64,000 nt of DNA from Pseudomonas sp. TH43 (GTDB taxonomy: Bacteria; Pseudomonadota; Gammaproteobacteria; Pseudomonadales; Pseudomonadaceae). The position numbers were made by a program, and so were the translations under genes. Shown one piece after another: positions 26,395 through 37,500 of this stretch. A model generated the notes under the pieces. The model was not told the origin of the DNA. It saw only the letters and a list, made by a program, of their open reading frames with translations, and ran no database searches. The stretch covers positions 558,001-622,000 of the forward strand of contig NZ_JAEKFI010000003.1 of NCBI RefSeq assembly GCF_016650635.1, given 5' to 3'. How positions within the stretch are numbered: position 1 is the first letter of the stretch; each line of letters begins with the position of its first letter.

Positions 26395-29061
26395 ATGAAC
26401 AGCCCCATAAGCAGCACCAGTTCAGCCGCCCATCAACAAATTCTGGTCTTCCCGCCAGGCCGCGGCATTGGCGTTCTATCGGTCTCCCCGCCCTTCCCGG
26501 TCAACTTCAAACCACAGGCAGACGGCGCGCTGGGGATCAACATCAACATGGTGTACGGCGACCGGAAAGGGCTGCTCGTCTACATCCTGGCCTACCTGAA
26601 TATGGCCGTCGGCGACAGCCTCCGAGTGTTCATCGACACCGACAGAGTACCGGTGGTCGAGTTATCGGTCACCGATGCACATTTCGATGACCAAGGGCTG
26701 GCGAAAAACATTCCCTTCTACATTTCGGCCCAGAACATGGAAGCCCGTTTTGCGCCACTGAAGAACGAGAACAAGCTGCTCTGGTTCGTGGTTCAGCGCG
26801 TGAGCGGCAACCCCGCCGAGTCGTCACCGCGCGCACCGTTGTTTTACAAATATCCGGCGCCGGGCGAGGCCGACAAAGATGGTGGCAAGCCATTCAATCA
26901 GGGTCTAAAGCTGCCCGTCGCCTCAGAGACCGTGGTCGATCAGTCGGTCATTGCCGAAGGCATGACGGTGACCGTCGCGCAATACTTCAATCAGTCCATC
27001 GGGGATGTGGTGGTGCTGGCCTTCGGCTCATTGCTGTTTGAGATTATCGTCACGGCACTGGGTGACGTGATCTTCGAACTGACCCCGCAGCAACTCGCCA
27101 GCCTTGCACCGACCAACAGCCTGGTGGTGCGCTGGGAAGTGTTTGATCGGGTGGAAAACGCCAGCGGCTGGTCGGATTCACTCAACCTTGCGTTCAAACC
27201 TGGCGTGGCGTTGCTGAACGCGCCGATTTTCGACCAGGCCGATATCGACAACGTGATTGATCACAACGCGCTGGCGGGCCGCCCGCTGGACATCCTGGTT
27301 ACCGGGGTGTTCGCCAAAGACGATGTGATAGAGCTGACCCTGGAAGGGCTCACCCGGGGTGGGGATCCGGTTACCGAACTCAAAAGCCAGACGCTGGCAG
27401 TCACCAGCAGGTCAGTAAAATTCACGCTCGATAACGAACATGTGCGCAACCTGATTGGCGGGGCGCTGCATGCGCACTATCAGCTGATCAGGACCGGCAA
27501 GCCGCAACAGTCAAAACCGGCGGATGCGACCATCAGCGGCACTTCGCAGCTTCTGGGTTTACCGATTCTGGAACCGTTGGTGGACGGCAAATTACCGGTC
27601 GACACTGCGCAAGCCACCGTACGCGTGGCCGCTTACTGGCCGCTGAAAAAAGGTGCCACGGTCGAACTGCGCTGGCAAACCACCGATCGGCAAGGGATTG
27701 TGGCGCTGTTCGTTTTCCGTCAGATCGTCACTGACACAACGCTGCCCATCACCTTTCACGTCGACGCCAACTATATCGCGCCCTATGCCAACACCCCACT
27801 GACGCTACAGAACACCATCGCCAACCCGGGTGAGGTCCAAGTGCAGTCCGAGTTGCTGCAGTTGAAGATTGGTGAAGAGACAAAGATCGAGTTGTTGCCA
27901 CCGTTACTGCTGCCGCCGGCAGTCAGTCCGATCGATGTGCTGGCCTATGTGAATGGGCTGACGCTGCGGATTGAATATTTACTTGCACTGGCGGGGGACG
28001 AGGCGCAACTGGTGGAGATCAATCCGCCGGCCGGGTCGGCACCATTTCCTTTGGTGAAGTTTGGTGGCAGCAAGCGCATCGACACCGTACTGACAGCTGC
28101 TTTTCTGGCGGCTCGGCATGGCAGGGATCTTGAGCTTACGTGGCGTTTAAATCGTAACAATGCGGTGATTGGCACGTCGTCCGGGTTGAACTTGACTGTA
28201 TTGCGGATAAAGGACAATGACTCCAGATTGCCCATGCCAAAGGTTATTCAAGCGCCGGACAACCTCAATTTCAATTTAGGCAATTTCACCGGAGATGCTG
28301 GAATACGACTGGCACCCTTGCCAGGTGCTCATTTGGGACAAAGAGTGTGGTTGAAATGCTCACGGATCCTGGAGAGCGGCGCAAGTCACACCATCACTCT
28401 TCTAACCTCACACCTGCTCACCGCAACAGAAGTTGCTAACGGCTTTACCAATATCACTCTGCCGCGAAGTCAATTGACCCTACTGAAAAACGATAGTCTT
28501 TTCTCTGTAGACGCAAGCGTTGCATTCAATGGCGAAGCAGACCTTCTCAAGTCGACCCACCTCCCAACCTTGAAACTTAATTTTAAAAAGCCAAACCTGG
28601 TGTCGGGATCCGAAAATTTTGAAACAGTTCCCGTGCAGACCTTTAGACAAAATATCCCAGTCAAGCTGAACAGCGGCCTGACCGTTCGCGTGCTCGCCGA
28701 TAGCCCTGGGTCGACTTATAACGTGCAAACACTACAAACTAACGGCCAATACACACCGAGGTTCGGAAACAGAACACTACTCGCAGACCATGGGGCCATT
28801 TTCAGATTGGAATTTAACGGAGAAGCAAGAAACGCCAGCATTGAGCTTTCTGTTGTAAACACAATCGGCACAACAGTATTTTTTTGCAACAAAAATAATT
28901 CAAATTTACAAATCACCGCCATCCCGATAACGGCACATCCAAATGTCCACATAGTTTCATACACAGCACAACCGGGGAAAGAGGCATCTTATATATTGAT
29001 ACAGGTAGGTCCCGAGGCTGATGGTGGGATCTGGGTCGACAATATAGTTTTTTGGAACTAG
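26395..29061 (+). CDS. Large protein of unknown function, paralogue of the next gene
   Basis: 888 residues, no signal peptide and no membrane segment. It reads as a chain of beta-rich, Ig-like modules. The N-terminus has an FPP motif (QILVFPPGRGIGVLSVSPP), a conserved GLLVYILAYLNMAVGDSLRVF, then DGGKPFNQGLKLPVASETVVDQSVI and SLVVRWEVFDRVENASGWSD, all shared with the 644-residue neighbour up to about residue 490. Residues from about 500 on are different, and the DNA from about 28450 to the stop is clearly more AT-rich than the first half, suggesting a C-terminal module of separate origin. The protein ends in a lectin-like GGIWVDNIVFWN. A good AAGGTGA site precedes the ATG. I do not recognise the family function. 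Confidence 0.75.
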   Translation: MNSPISSTSSAAHQQILVFPPGRGIGVLSVSPPFPVNFKPQADGALGININMVYGDRKGLLVYILAYLNMAVGDSLRVFIDTDRVPVVELSVTDAHFDDQGLAKNIPFYISAQNMEARFAPLKNENKLLWFVVQRVSGNPAESSPRAPLFYKYPAPGEADKDGGKPFNQGLKLPVASETVVDQSVIAEGMTVTVAQYFNQSIGDVVVLAFGSLLFEIIVTALGDVIFELTPQQLASLAPTNSLVVRWEVFDRVENASGWSDSLNLAFKPGVALLNAPIFDQADIDNVIDHNALAGRPLDILVTGVFAKDDVIELTLEGLTRGGDPVTELKSQTLAVTSRSVKFTLDNEHVRNLIGGALHAHYQLIRTGKPQQSKPADATISGTSQLLGLPILEPLVDGKLPVDTAQATVRVAAYWPLKKGATVELRWQTTDRQGIVALFVFRQIVTDTTLPITFHVDANYIAPYANTPLTLQNTIANPGEVQVQSELLQLKIGEETKIELLPPLLLPPAVSPIDVLAYVNGLTLRIEYLLALAGDEAQLVEINPPAGSAPFPLVKFGGSKRIDTVLTAAFLAARHGRDLELTWRLNRNNAVIGTSSGLNLTVLRIKDNDSRLPMPKVIQAPDNLNFNLGNFTGDAGIRLAPLPGAHLGQRVWLKCSRILESGASHTITLLTSHLLTATEVANGFTNITLPRSQLTLLKNDSLFSVDASVAFNGEADLLKSTHLPTLKLNFKKPNLVSGSENFETVPVQTFRQNIPVKLNSGLTVRVLADSPGSTYNVQTLQTNGQYTPRFGNRTLLADHGAIFRLEFNGEARNASIELSVVNTIGTTVFFCNKNNSNLQITAIPITAHPNVHIVSYTAQPGKEASYILIQVGPEADGGIWVDNIVFWN

Positions 29062-29177
29062 ACAGTTCAGAAAAGAGTGCGGAGCCACCCACTTTTTTTA
29101 ACTCCCTGAACAACCAATGTATTCAATCAACTTGCGGACGTGACTGGCAGACTACAAACCCCTGCGCCTCTGGATAT

Positions 29178-29203
29178 AGCTACGCCAGAGTCCGCCGGCT
29201 TGT
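29178..29203. repeat. 26-bp direct repeat, copy 2
   Basis: Identical to 25795-25820. It sits in the 512-bp gap between the two paralogous genes, which otherwise holds a REP pair and the promoter elements of the second gene. Confidence 0.7.
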
Positions 29204-29300
29204 GCGCACCAGTGCTCCAAAGCTCATCGAAAACGATCTGTCTGCGATTGATGTCATGGCGGCTGTGCGTGGGAGACCAATTGCCGACTAAAAAACACAC

Positions 29301-29390
29301 CCTGTAGGAGCTGCCGAAGGCTGCGATCTTTTGATGTTTCTTTTAAAAGACAAGATCAGGGATCGCAGCCTTCGGCAGCTCCTGCAGGGG
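29301..29390. repeat. REP pair, GTAGGAGCTGCCGAAGGCTGCGATC class
   Basis: Inverted arms CCTGTAGGAGCTGCCGAAGG and complement around a short A/T-rich loop, between the two paralogous genes. Confidence 0.85.
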
Positions 29391-29468
29391 ACGGTTTCAG
29401 TTCAGGAATCCACAACCGTACCCACCCGCCGGCCTCAGGCTGACCATTGGTCTTAAACGTTAGCGCAC

Positions 29469-29513
29469 CTGTCAGATCTGACAGTAGGCGGTGTCGGTCA
29501 GTGCGGTTCTAAT
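29469..29513 (+). promoter_or_regulatory. Candidate operator palindrome and -10 element of the 644-aa gene
   Basis: CTGTCAGATCTGACAG (29469-29484) is a perfect 16-bp palindrome; TCTAATC follows at exactly the same distance as in the first paralogue (TCTAAT at 29508-29513). Conserved bases also include CAGTAGGC directly after the palindrome and an ACC before it. The ATG lies 60 bases past TCTAAT. Confidence 0.62.
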
Positions 29514-29573
29514 CGAGGAAATCAATGTCGCCCGCCAGGGCATCCGCCTCCCCCCGACGATGGGTTATTGCTC

Positions 29574-31508
29574 ATGAGCCAGACCACCAGCAGCGCTAGC
29601 GCTTCAGAAGAACAGGTCGTCATCTTTCCACCGCCGTCCGGCAACATTGGCGTGCTTGCCGTACCACCGCCGTATGTCATCGGTTACAAACCGCTGAGCG
29701 ATGGTGCGCTGGGAGTCAACTACAGCATGGTACACAGCGATGTTCAGGGCTTGCTGGTGTACATCCTCAGCTATCAGCAGATGGCTGTCGGGGACCATAT
29801 CGATGTTTTTCTCGGCGATGTCTTTGTCCCCGTGGCCTCGTTTCCTGTAACCATTGAAAATTTCGATGCCGACGGCGTGCCCCGAGATGTGCCTTTCCAT
29901 ATCTGCGCCAGTGACATGAGTTCGAGGTATCCGCATCCGGGAAACCAGCCGCTGTCTATCACTGTGAAGCGCATCAGCGGTAACGCCGAAAGCTCAACGC
30001 CCTATTTGCTGTTCTACAAAAGTTTTCCGCCGGGCAAACCGGACATCGACGGTGGCAAGCCATTCAACCAGGGCTTGCCGCTGCCTATCGCCTCGGAAAC
30101 GATCATTGACCAAAGCGTGATCGATAACGGCATGCGCGTGACCATAGAACCCTATTTGCATCAGGCTCTGGAGGATGTCGTGACACTCGCGTTCGGACCA
30201 CTGACGCTGGTACTCACCGTCACCAATGCAGCGGCCGCCATTATTTTTGAACTGACACCCAAACTGCTCGCCACACTGCCACCAACCGATTCGCTGGTGG
30301 TGCGCTATCAGTTGACCGACAGGGTTCATAATCAGAGCGGCTGGTCGGACGCACTGCTCCTGCAAAGCAAACCGGGAATCACATTGCTGCCAGCCCCCGC
30401 CGTCGAAAGGGCACCGGGCAACATACTCAATCATGACCTGCTCCTTGGTGGGCCGGCGCGAGTGGTGATTTTCCTCAGCAACTATGCAAAGAATGACCAG
30501 TTGCAACTGACTCTGCAGGGCCTCACGGAAACGGGCGAAGCGGTCACGTTCACGTACACCCAGTCCTTGGACGGGATGAGCAGCGTAATTTATTTTGAAG
30601 TTGAAAATGAACGCGTGCTGGCGCTGATCCGGGGCTCTCTGCGCCTGACTTACACCCTCAGCAAAGGAGGCACTGGCGCGCCGCAACTGTCCAAACCGAC
30701 CAATATCACCATCCAGGGCGGCGCCTTCACGCTACGCCCGCCGTTCATCGAACAAGTCGTGGAGAACGAGCTACCCGCCAACACCAGCATGGCGAAGGTG
30801 TTCATTCCCGATTACTGGGCCTTGAAAGCCGGTGCGTCGGTCCAGCTGTTCTGGCAGGTCGTCGATCCACTCGGGGTCACGCTTCGCTATATTTTCGGGC
30901 GCACCATTACTGACCCCAACCTGCCCCTGACCTTTGATGCAGGCAGCCGTTACATCGCACCTTTCGCCGGCAATCCTCTGACGGTGCACTACAAGGTGAT
31001 CAACCCCGGCCGCGCGTCAGTGCAATCACCTTTGCTGGAACTGCGGATCGGCAAGGCGACCGAGCCGCCGCTGGAGCACGACCTGACAAATTTTGACCAA
31101 TATGACTGGAATGGCTGGCGTCGGGGTCCAGCAACGCGTCCGAATGACTGGACCATCGTGTTCGAGCAAGGCAACTACAGGGCGCAAAATTACACCTACA
31201 GCGACAACTCGGCGGGCGTTGTGCTGCAGAAACAATTCGCCAATCTGAAGCCCGGTGGCCGATATTCGTTGACGATCAACTGCTTCCGTTTTCGCGGTGA
31301 CTATGCTGCACCGTCGCTGTCGCTGAGCGCCGGAGGCGTTGCCATTACCGGGCCGATAACCCTCAGAAACCTGGTCTGGACAAACTTGTCAGGCAACTTC
31401 GTCGCCAGCGCCAGCGAGATGACTCTGGCTATTGTCAGTCATGTCGATTCGGGGGTCGGCAACGATTATCAGGTGGACAATCTGGAACTGCAGTTACTCG
31501 ACTTATAG
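29574..31508 (+). CDS. Large protein of unknown function, paralogue of the preceding gene
   Basis: 644 residues, no signal peptide. The N-terminal 480 residues match the 888-residue neighbour segment by segment: VVIFPPPSGNIGVLAVPPP, GLLVYILSYQQMAVGDHIDVFLG, DGGKPFNQGLPLPIASETIIDQSVI, SLVVRYQLTDRVHNQSGWSD and SPLLELRIG. The C-terminal about 140 residues are unrelated to the neighbour and look like a carbohydrate-binding-type jelly roll (WNGWRRGPATRPNDW, GRYSLTINCFRFRGDY, YQVDNLELQLLDL). Start: ATG at 29574; a TTG two codons earlier is possible but less likely. It is followed by a bidirectional-looking terminator and the convergent adhesin gene. Confidence 0.75.
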   Translation: MSQTTSSASASEEQVVIFPPPSGNIGVLAVPPPYVIGYKPLSDGALGVNYSMVHSDVQGLLVYILSYQQMAVGDHIDVFLGDVFVPVASFPVTIENFDADGVPRDVPFHICASDMSSRYPHPGNQPLSITVKRISGNAESSTPYLLFYKSFPPGKPDIDGGKPFNQGLPLPIASETIIDQSVIDNGMRVTIEPYLHQALEDVVTLAFGPLTLVLTVTNAAAAIIFELTPKLLATLPPTDSLVVRYQLTDRVHNQSGWSDALLLQSKPGITLLPAPAVERAPGNILNHDLLLGGPARVVIFLSNYAKNDQLQLTLQGLTETGEAVTFTYTQSLDGMSSVIYFEVENERVLALIRGSLRLTYTLSKGGTGAPQLSKPTNITIQGGAFTLRPPFIEQVVENELPANTSMAKVFIPDYWALKAGASVQLFWQVVDPLGVTLRYIFGRTITDPNLPLTFDAGSRYIAPFAGNPLTVHYKVINPGRASVQSPLLELRIGKATEPPLEHDLTNFDQYDWNGWRRGPATRPNDWTIVFEQGNYRAQNYTYSDNSAGVVLQKQFANLKPGGRYSLTINCFRFRGDYAAPSLSLSAGGVAITGPITLRNLVWTNLSGNFVASASEMTLAIVSHVDSGVGNDYQVDNLELQLLDL

Positions 31509-31533
31509 CGCCTGAAGAGCATGCCGTCAGAAA

Positions 31534-31575
31534 GACAAGACCGCCGTCCTGTTTCATCAGGGCGGCGGTCTTGTC
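31534..31575. terminator. Strong stem-loop between the convergent 644-aa gene and adhesin gene
   Basis: GACAAGACCGCCGTCCTG pairs with CAGGGCGGCGGTCTTGTC across a 6-base loop (one mismatch). It lies 26 bp after the 644-aa gene and 15 bp after the adhesin stop, so it can serve both directions; no long U tract. Confidence 0.8.
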
Positions 31576-31589
31576 GTCTCAGCCCTCGA

Positions 31590-34500
31590 TCAAACCGTAT
31601 CCACCTTCAACGAATGATCATTCAACATCCCGCTGATGATCGTCGCCGTGTCGTGCCCGCTGGCAATCATCCCGCCAGCCCCAGGCGTTACGCCGTAGTG
31701 GCTGGCAAGGTTGACGCCGGCGAGGTCGATGGTCTGGTTCGGCGTAGCGCCGGCCATCGCGCTGACGTCGATGCTGGTCACGACTGACGCGCCGGTGCCG
31801 GTGACGGTGAAATGCAGGTAGTCGTCCAGCGACGCTGTGGTGCCGTTTTCGCCTTGGAGCAGTTGCGACAGGTCGAGCTTGTCGGTGCCGGGGGTGAAAT
31901 CGGTGATGGTGTCGTGGCCGCTGTTGCCCTTGAGCCACTGGAAGGTGTCGGCTCCCGGCCCGCCAGTCATCGTGTTGTTGCCCATGCCGCCGATCAGCAA
32001 GTCATCGCCGCCACCGCCGTTGAGGATGTCGTTGCCCAATCCACCGTTGATCACGTTGTTATTGTTGTCGCCGGTCAGGGTGTCATCGAAGTTAGAGCCG
32101 ACGAGGTTTTCGATGCCGGTGAGGGTGTCGGTGCCGGCACCAATGGTGTTTTGCGCACCGAGCAGGCTCAGATTGACCGTCACTCCAGCAGTGGCGTGGG
32201 CGTAGCTGGCGGTGTCGATGCCAGTGCCGCCGTCCAGCAGGTCATTGCCCGGACCGCTGTAGAGCAAGTCGTTGCCGGCGCCGCCGTGCAGTTCGTTGTT
32301 GCCACTGCCTGCGGTGAGCACGTCGTTGCCGTCGCCACCGTTGAGGATGTTGTCGCCAGTACCCGCCACCAACACGTCATCGCCCGAGGTCCCGGTGAGG
32401 GTGTGGCCGTCCTGATAAGTGATGGTCACGTTGGCCGTGTCACTGCCGCCATGGTTGTCGTTGGCGGTGTATGTGCCGTGGTAGTCCGGGGTGATGTCGT
32501 GCGCCCCGGCGTAGTTGACCGTCATGGTCAGTTGATAATTTTCCGCCGCCGTCGGATTGCTGCCGCTGGTGTTGGTAATGTTGGTGATGTGGATCTGGTA
32601 GGTACCATCGGCGCTGGCGGTGATGGTGCCGCCGTCGGCAATGGCGACGAACGCGCCGCCATTGAGCGAATACTCCATGGTGATGTGCCCGGCCGCCAGG
32701 TTGTGATCCAGGTTGAGGGTTTCGCCCTGTTTCAGTTTGACGGTAATCAGGTCTTCATCATTGGCATTGGCAGTGGTTACCGCGCCGAGATAGCCGCTGA
32801 CCACCAGCATGGCGGTCATCGCCGCGGTGTTGGCGGCGAACGAGTTGCGCACGTCGGCCAGGCTCTGGTTGGCGGCAGTGTTGCCCGTACCATTGAAGGT
32901 GATCGCACCTGTGCCGGTGAAGTCCGCGCCTTTGGCGGCCCAACCGGTGTTGAAGGTGGTCGGCGAGGCGTTGAGCGTGTCGCCATTTGGATCGGTGTCG
33001 TTGGCCAGCAGCAGTTCGCCTGGCACGACGATGTTGCTCGACAGCACGTTGGTGATGACGTGGTCATCCGCGGCCACCGGAGGCGCGTTGGGGATCACTT
33101 TCACCGTCAGCGTCGAGCTGGCGAGGTCGCCGTCGTTGTCGCTGAGGGTGAAACCGATGTTCTCGGTGATCACCACCGCCGTGGTTTTCTGCGAGGTGTA
33201 GGTGTAGTCGCCGGTGTCGAGGTTGATCACCAGCGTGCCGCTGTTGTTGGTGGCGATGCTCAGCGTGTTGTTCACAGTGTTGAAGGTGCCGTGGTTGACG
33301 CCTCCGGTCGCGGTCAACGAGCCTTGGCCGCTCAGGGCTTTTGGATCGTAGGTGTAGGTGGTGCCGTCAACGACGATGGATTTGATGAAGCCGCCATCGG
33401 CGCCGAACGTACCGCCCTCGCCCAACAGCGAACCGGTGACTGGCGCGCCTTCCACGGTGCCGGACAACACCGAGTTGAGCTGGTTGAGATCGGTGACCAC
33501 CACCGCATTGGTGTTGGTGTGGCTGATGCCGTCATACGCCAGTGGATCCAGGTTGGCGTTGCTCACGCCGCTGCCGAGGCCGATCGCGTAGTTCTTGATG
33601 TTGTTGGCATCGAGGAACGCTTTGAGCGTGGCTTCATCGCTGGTGCCGATGTCCTGGCCATTGGTGGGTTTGCCATCGGAGAAGAAGTACCCGACGTTCT
33701 GCGCCCCGGTGAGTTTGCCCGCGGTGTTGAACGCGTTGTACATGGTCGCCACCGCGGCGTCATAGTTGGTGCCGCCACCGGCATTCAGGCCGGCGAGCAA
33801 GGCCTTCGCCGTCGCGACGTCGACCCATACCGAGGTGCGGTCGGTGGCGCTGCTGCTGAAGGTCACCAACTGTACTTTCACATCACCGAGATCATCGTAT
33901 TTGTCGAGCAAGGCGCTGATCGCCTGTTTGGCCAGGTCCAGCCGAGACAGGCCCGGCACGCCGGACGCGTCTGCCATACTGCCGGAGATGTCGAGGACGA
34001 TGAGAATGTTCGAGTCGATCTCTACCGCCGCCACCGAACGATCCGAGGCGACCGCTTTCGGTACGTCATCGACGATATTGACGACAAGGGTGCTGGTGGT
34101 GCTGTTGCCCAGCGCGTCAGTGGCTTTGTAGGTGAAGCTTTCGCTCAGGGTATTGGCCCCGTCGTTGGCGCTCGGCGTGGTTTTCGGCGCCGAGGTCAGC
34201 GTATAGGTGTAGGTGCCGTCGGCGTTGAGCTGGATCTGGCCGTAGGTACCTGTGGCGCTGCCGACCAGGGTGTAAGTGATCGCGCCGCTGCCGCCCGTGA
34301 CCGCGCCGACCAGCGTGCCGGTGGCGGTTTCACCGTTGTTGGTCGGATCGCTGCCGGTGACCGTACCGGGGGCCAGATCCTGGCCGTCCTTGGTCAGGTC
34401 CAGGGCTTTTTCGTAGACCGTCACGTCCTGGTCGACCGAGGCCACCAATTTGCTGTCGGCGACGTTGACGGTGATGGTCGTGGTGCTTTCGTCGCCGTCA

Positions 34501-37500
34501 CCGTCGCGGATGGTGTAGGTGAACGTGTCGGTCGCACCCGGTGGGCTCACCGAGTTCGGATTGCTGTGATAAACGGCGTTGCCCAATGCGTCGAGAGTCA
34601 GGTAACCGAAGTTGCCGTTGATGTTGCTGTTGAGTCCGCCGATCGCCGACGTCGCGGTGTTGCTGCCAGCGCGCACGCCCACCACCGCACCGCCCGCCGC
34701 TGCGCCATCGGCACCGGTGACGTCGTTGCCGAGCACGCTGATATTGACCGTGCCGCCCTCCGTCACCGAACCAGTATCGGCTTTGGCGGTCGGCAAATCA
34801 TCGATGATATTGACGTTGATCTGCCCGGACGCGGTGCTGCCGTCGCCGTCGGTGGCGACCACGTTGAAGTTCTCGGTAAGGCTGTTGGCACCGTTGCCGG
34901 TCGGATGCGCTTCGTTATCGACCAAGGTATAGCTGTAGCTGACGACGCCAGTGCTGGCGTTATAACCAGTGATGGTCAGCGTGCTGCCCAGCGGCGTGGT
35001 AACCGATTGCGGGAAGCCTGCGGCGACACCGTTGGTGACGACGGCAATGCCGCCCACGGTCAGGGTTTGCAAGCCATCGAGTGCGGTGACGGTGAAGGTG
35101 CCGCTTTGGGTCAGTGCCGTCGGGTTGGGGCTAGTGCCGTCGCTGAGGTTTTTCTCGTAGACGGTGAGTTCACCACCATTGACGTCGAGGCCGTTGAGGA
35201 TCACCGGATCGTCGTTGTTGTGGATCTGCAGAACCAGATTCGCGGTGCTGGTATCGCCGTCGGAGTCAGTGATGGTGTAGGCGAAGGTTTCGGTGCCGTT
35301 GCCACCGCCGTGCAGGTTTTTGAAGTCGGCGTCATTGGTGTTGAGGGTGTAGGTGTAAGTGCCGTTGGCGTTCAGCACCAAGGTGCCGTAGGTGCCGGTA
35401 AAGGTTCCTGCGGTGACCGGGCCTGTGGGTACGCGGTCGGCGCCTTGTACGTCGTTGGTCAGGACGTTGCCGGTGAGGATCAGGTTGGTTTCCGAGGCGG
35501 TGCCGACGTTGCTGTCGTTCACCGCTTTTGGCAGGTCGTCGATGATGTTTACATCGAGGGTCGCGTTGGCGGTGGTGCCGTTGTCATCGACCACGGTGAC
35601 GGCGAACTGCTCAGGCAAGTTGTTCGCACCGTTGGCGGTAGGGTGGGCTTCGTTGTCGACCAGGGTGTAGCTGTAGCTGACGACGCCAGTTGTGGCGTTG
35701 AACCCGGTGATGGTCAACGTGCTGCCCAGCGGGGTGGTAACCGATTGCGGAAAGCCTGCGGCCACGCCATTGGTGACGACGGCAATGCCGCCGATTGTCA
35801 GCGTGGTGACACCGTCCAATGCGGTGATCGTGAACGTGCCGTTTTGGGTCAACGCAGCGGAATCGGGTGCGCTGCCGTCGCTGAGGTTTTTCTCGTAAAC
35901 CGTCAGCTCACCACCATTCACATCGAGACCGCTGATGACCACTGGATCGTCGTTGTTGTGGATCTGCAAGACCAGGCTTGCGGTGCTGGTGTCGCCATCG
36001 GAGTCAGTGATGGTGTAGGCGAAGGTTTCGGTGCCGTTGCCACCGCCGTGCAGGTTTTTGAAGTCGGCGTCGCTGGTGTTGAGGGTGTAGGTATAAGTGC
36101 CGTTGGCATTCAGCACCAAGGTGCCGTAGGTGCCGGTGAAGGTCCCGGCAGTGACGGGGCCGCTGGGAACGCGGTCGGCGCCTTGCACATCGTTGGTCAG
36201 GACGTTACCGGTGAGGATCAGATTGGTTTCCGATGCGGTGCCGGTGTTGCTGTCGTTCACCGCTTTTGGCAGGTCGTCGATGATGTTCACATCGAGAGTC
36301 GCGTTGGCGGTGGTGCCGTTGTCATCGACCACGGTGACGGCGAACTGCTCAGGCAGGTTATTCGCGCCGTTGGCGGTTGGATGCGCTTCATTGTCGACCA
36401 GGGTGTAGCTGTAGCTGACGACACCGGTTGTGGCGTTGAACCCGGTGATGGTCAACGTGCTGCCCAGCGGTGTGGTGACCGATTGCGGGAACCCGGCAGC
36501 CACGCCATTGGTGACGACGGCGATGCCACCGATGGTCAGCGTGGTGACACCGTCCAATGCGGTGATGGTGAACGTGCCGTTTTGGGTCAACGCAGCGGAA
36601 TCCGGTGCGCTGCCGTCGCCAAGGTTTTTCTCGTAAACCGTCAGCTCACCACCGTTCACATCGAGGCCGCTGATGACCACTGGATCGTCGTTGTTGTGGA
36701 TCTGCAAGACGAGGTTCGCCGTGCTGGTGTCGCCATCGGAGTCAGTGATGGTGTAGGCGAAGGTTTCGGTGCCGTTGCCACCGCCGTGAAGGTTTTTGAA
36801 GTCGGCGTCGTTGGTGTTCAGCGTGTAGGTGTAAGTGCCGTTGGCATTCAGCACCAATGTGCCGTAGGTGCCGGTAAAGGTCCCTGCGGTGACCGGGCCA
36901 GTCGGTACGCGGTCGGCACCTTGCACATCGTTGGTCAGGACGTTGCCGGTGAGGATCAGATTGGTTTCCGAGGCGGTGCCGACGTTGCTGTCATTCACGG
37001 CTTTTGGCAGGTCGTCGATGATGTTCACATCGAGAGTCGCGTTGGCGGTGGTGCCGTTGTCATCGACCACGGTGACGGCGAACTGCTCAGGCAGGTTATT
37101 CGCGCCGTTGGCGGTTGGATGCGCTTCGTTGTCGACCAGGGTGTAGCTGTAGCTAACGACGCCGGTTGTGGCGTTGAACCCGGTGATGGTCAACGTGCTG
37201 CCCAGCGGAGTGGTAACCGATTGCGGGAACCCGGCAGCCACGCCATTGGTGACGACGGCGATGCCACCGATGGTCAGCGTGGTGACACCGTCCAATGCGG
37301 TGATCGTGAATGTGCCGTTTTGCGTCAACGCAGCGGAATCGGGTGCACTGCCGTCGCTGAGGTTTTTCTCGTAAACCGTCAGCTCACCACCGTTCACATC
37401 GAGACCGCTGATGACCACCGGATCGTCGTTGTTGTGGATCTGCAGGACGAGGTTCGCCGTGCTGGTGTCGCCATCGGAATCGGTGATGGTGTAGGCGAAG

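Noticed and set aside
29052..29291. A 79-codon frame between the two paralogues
   Set aside because: It spans the 26-bp repeat and shows no conserved protein character; more likely intergenic.
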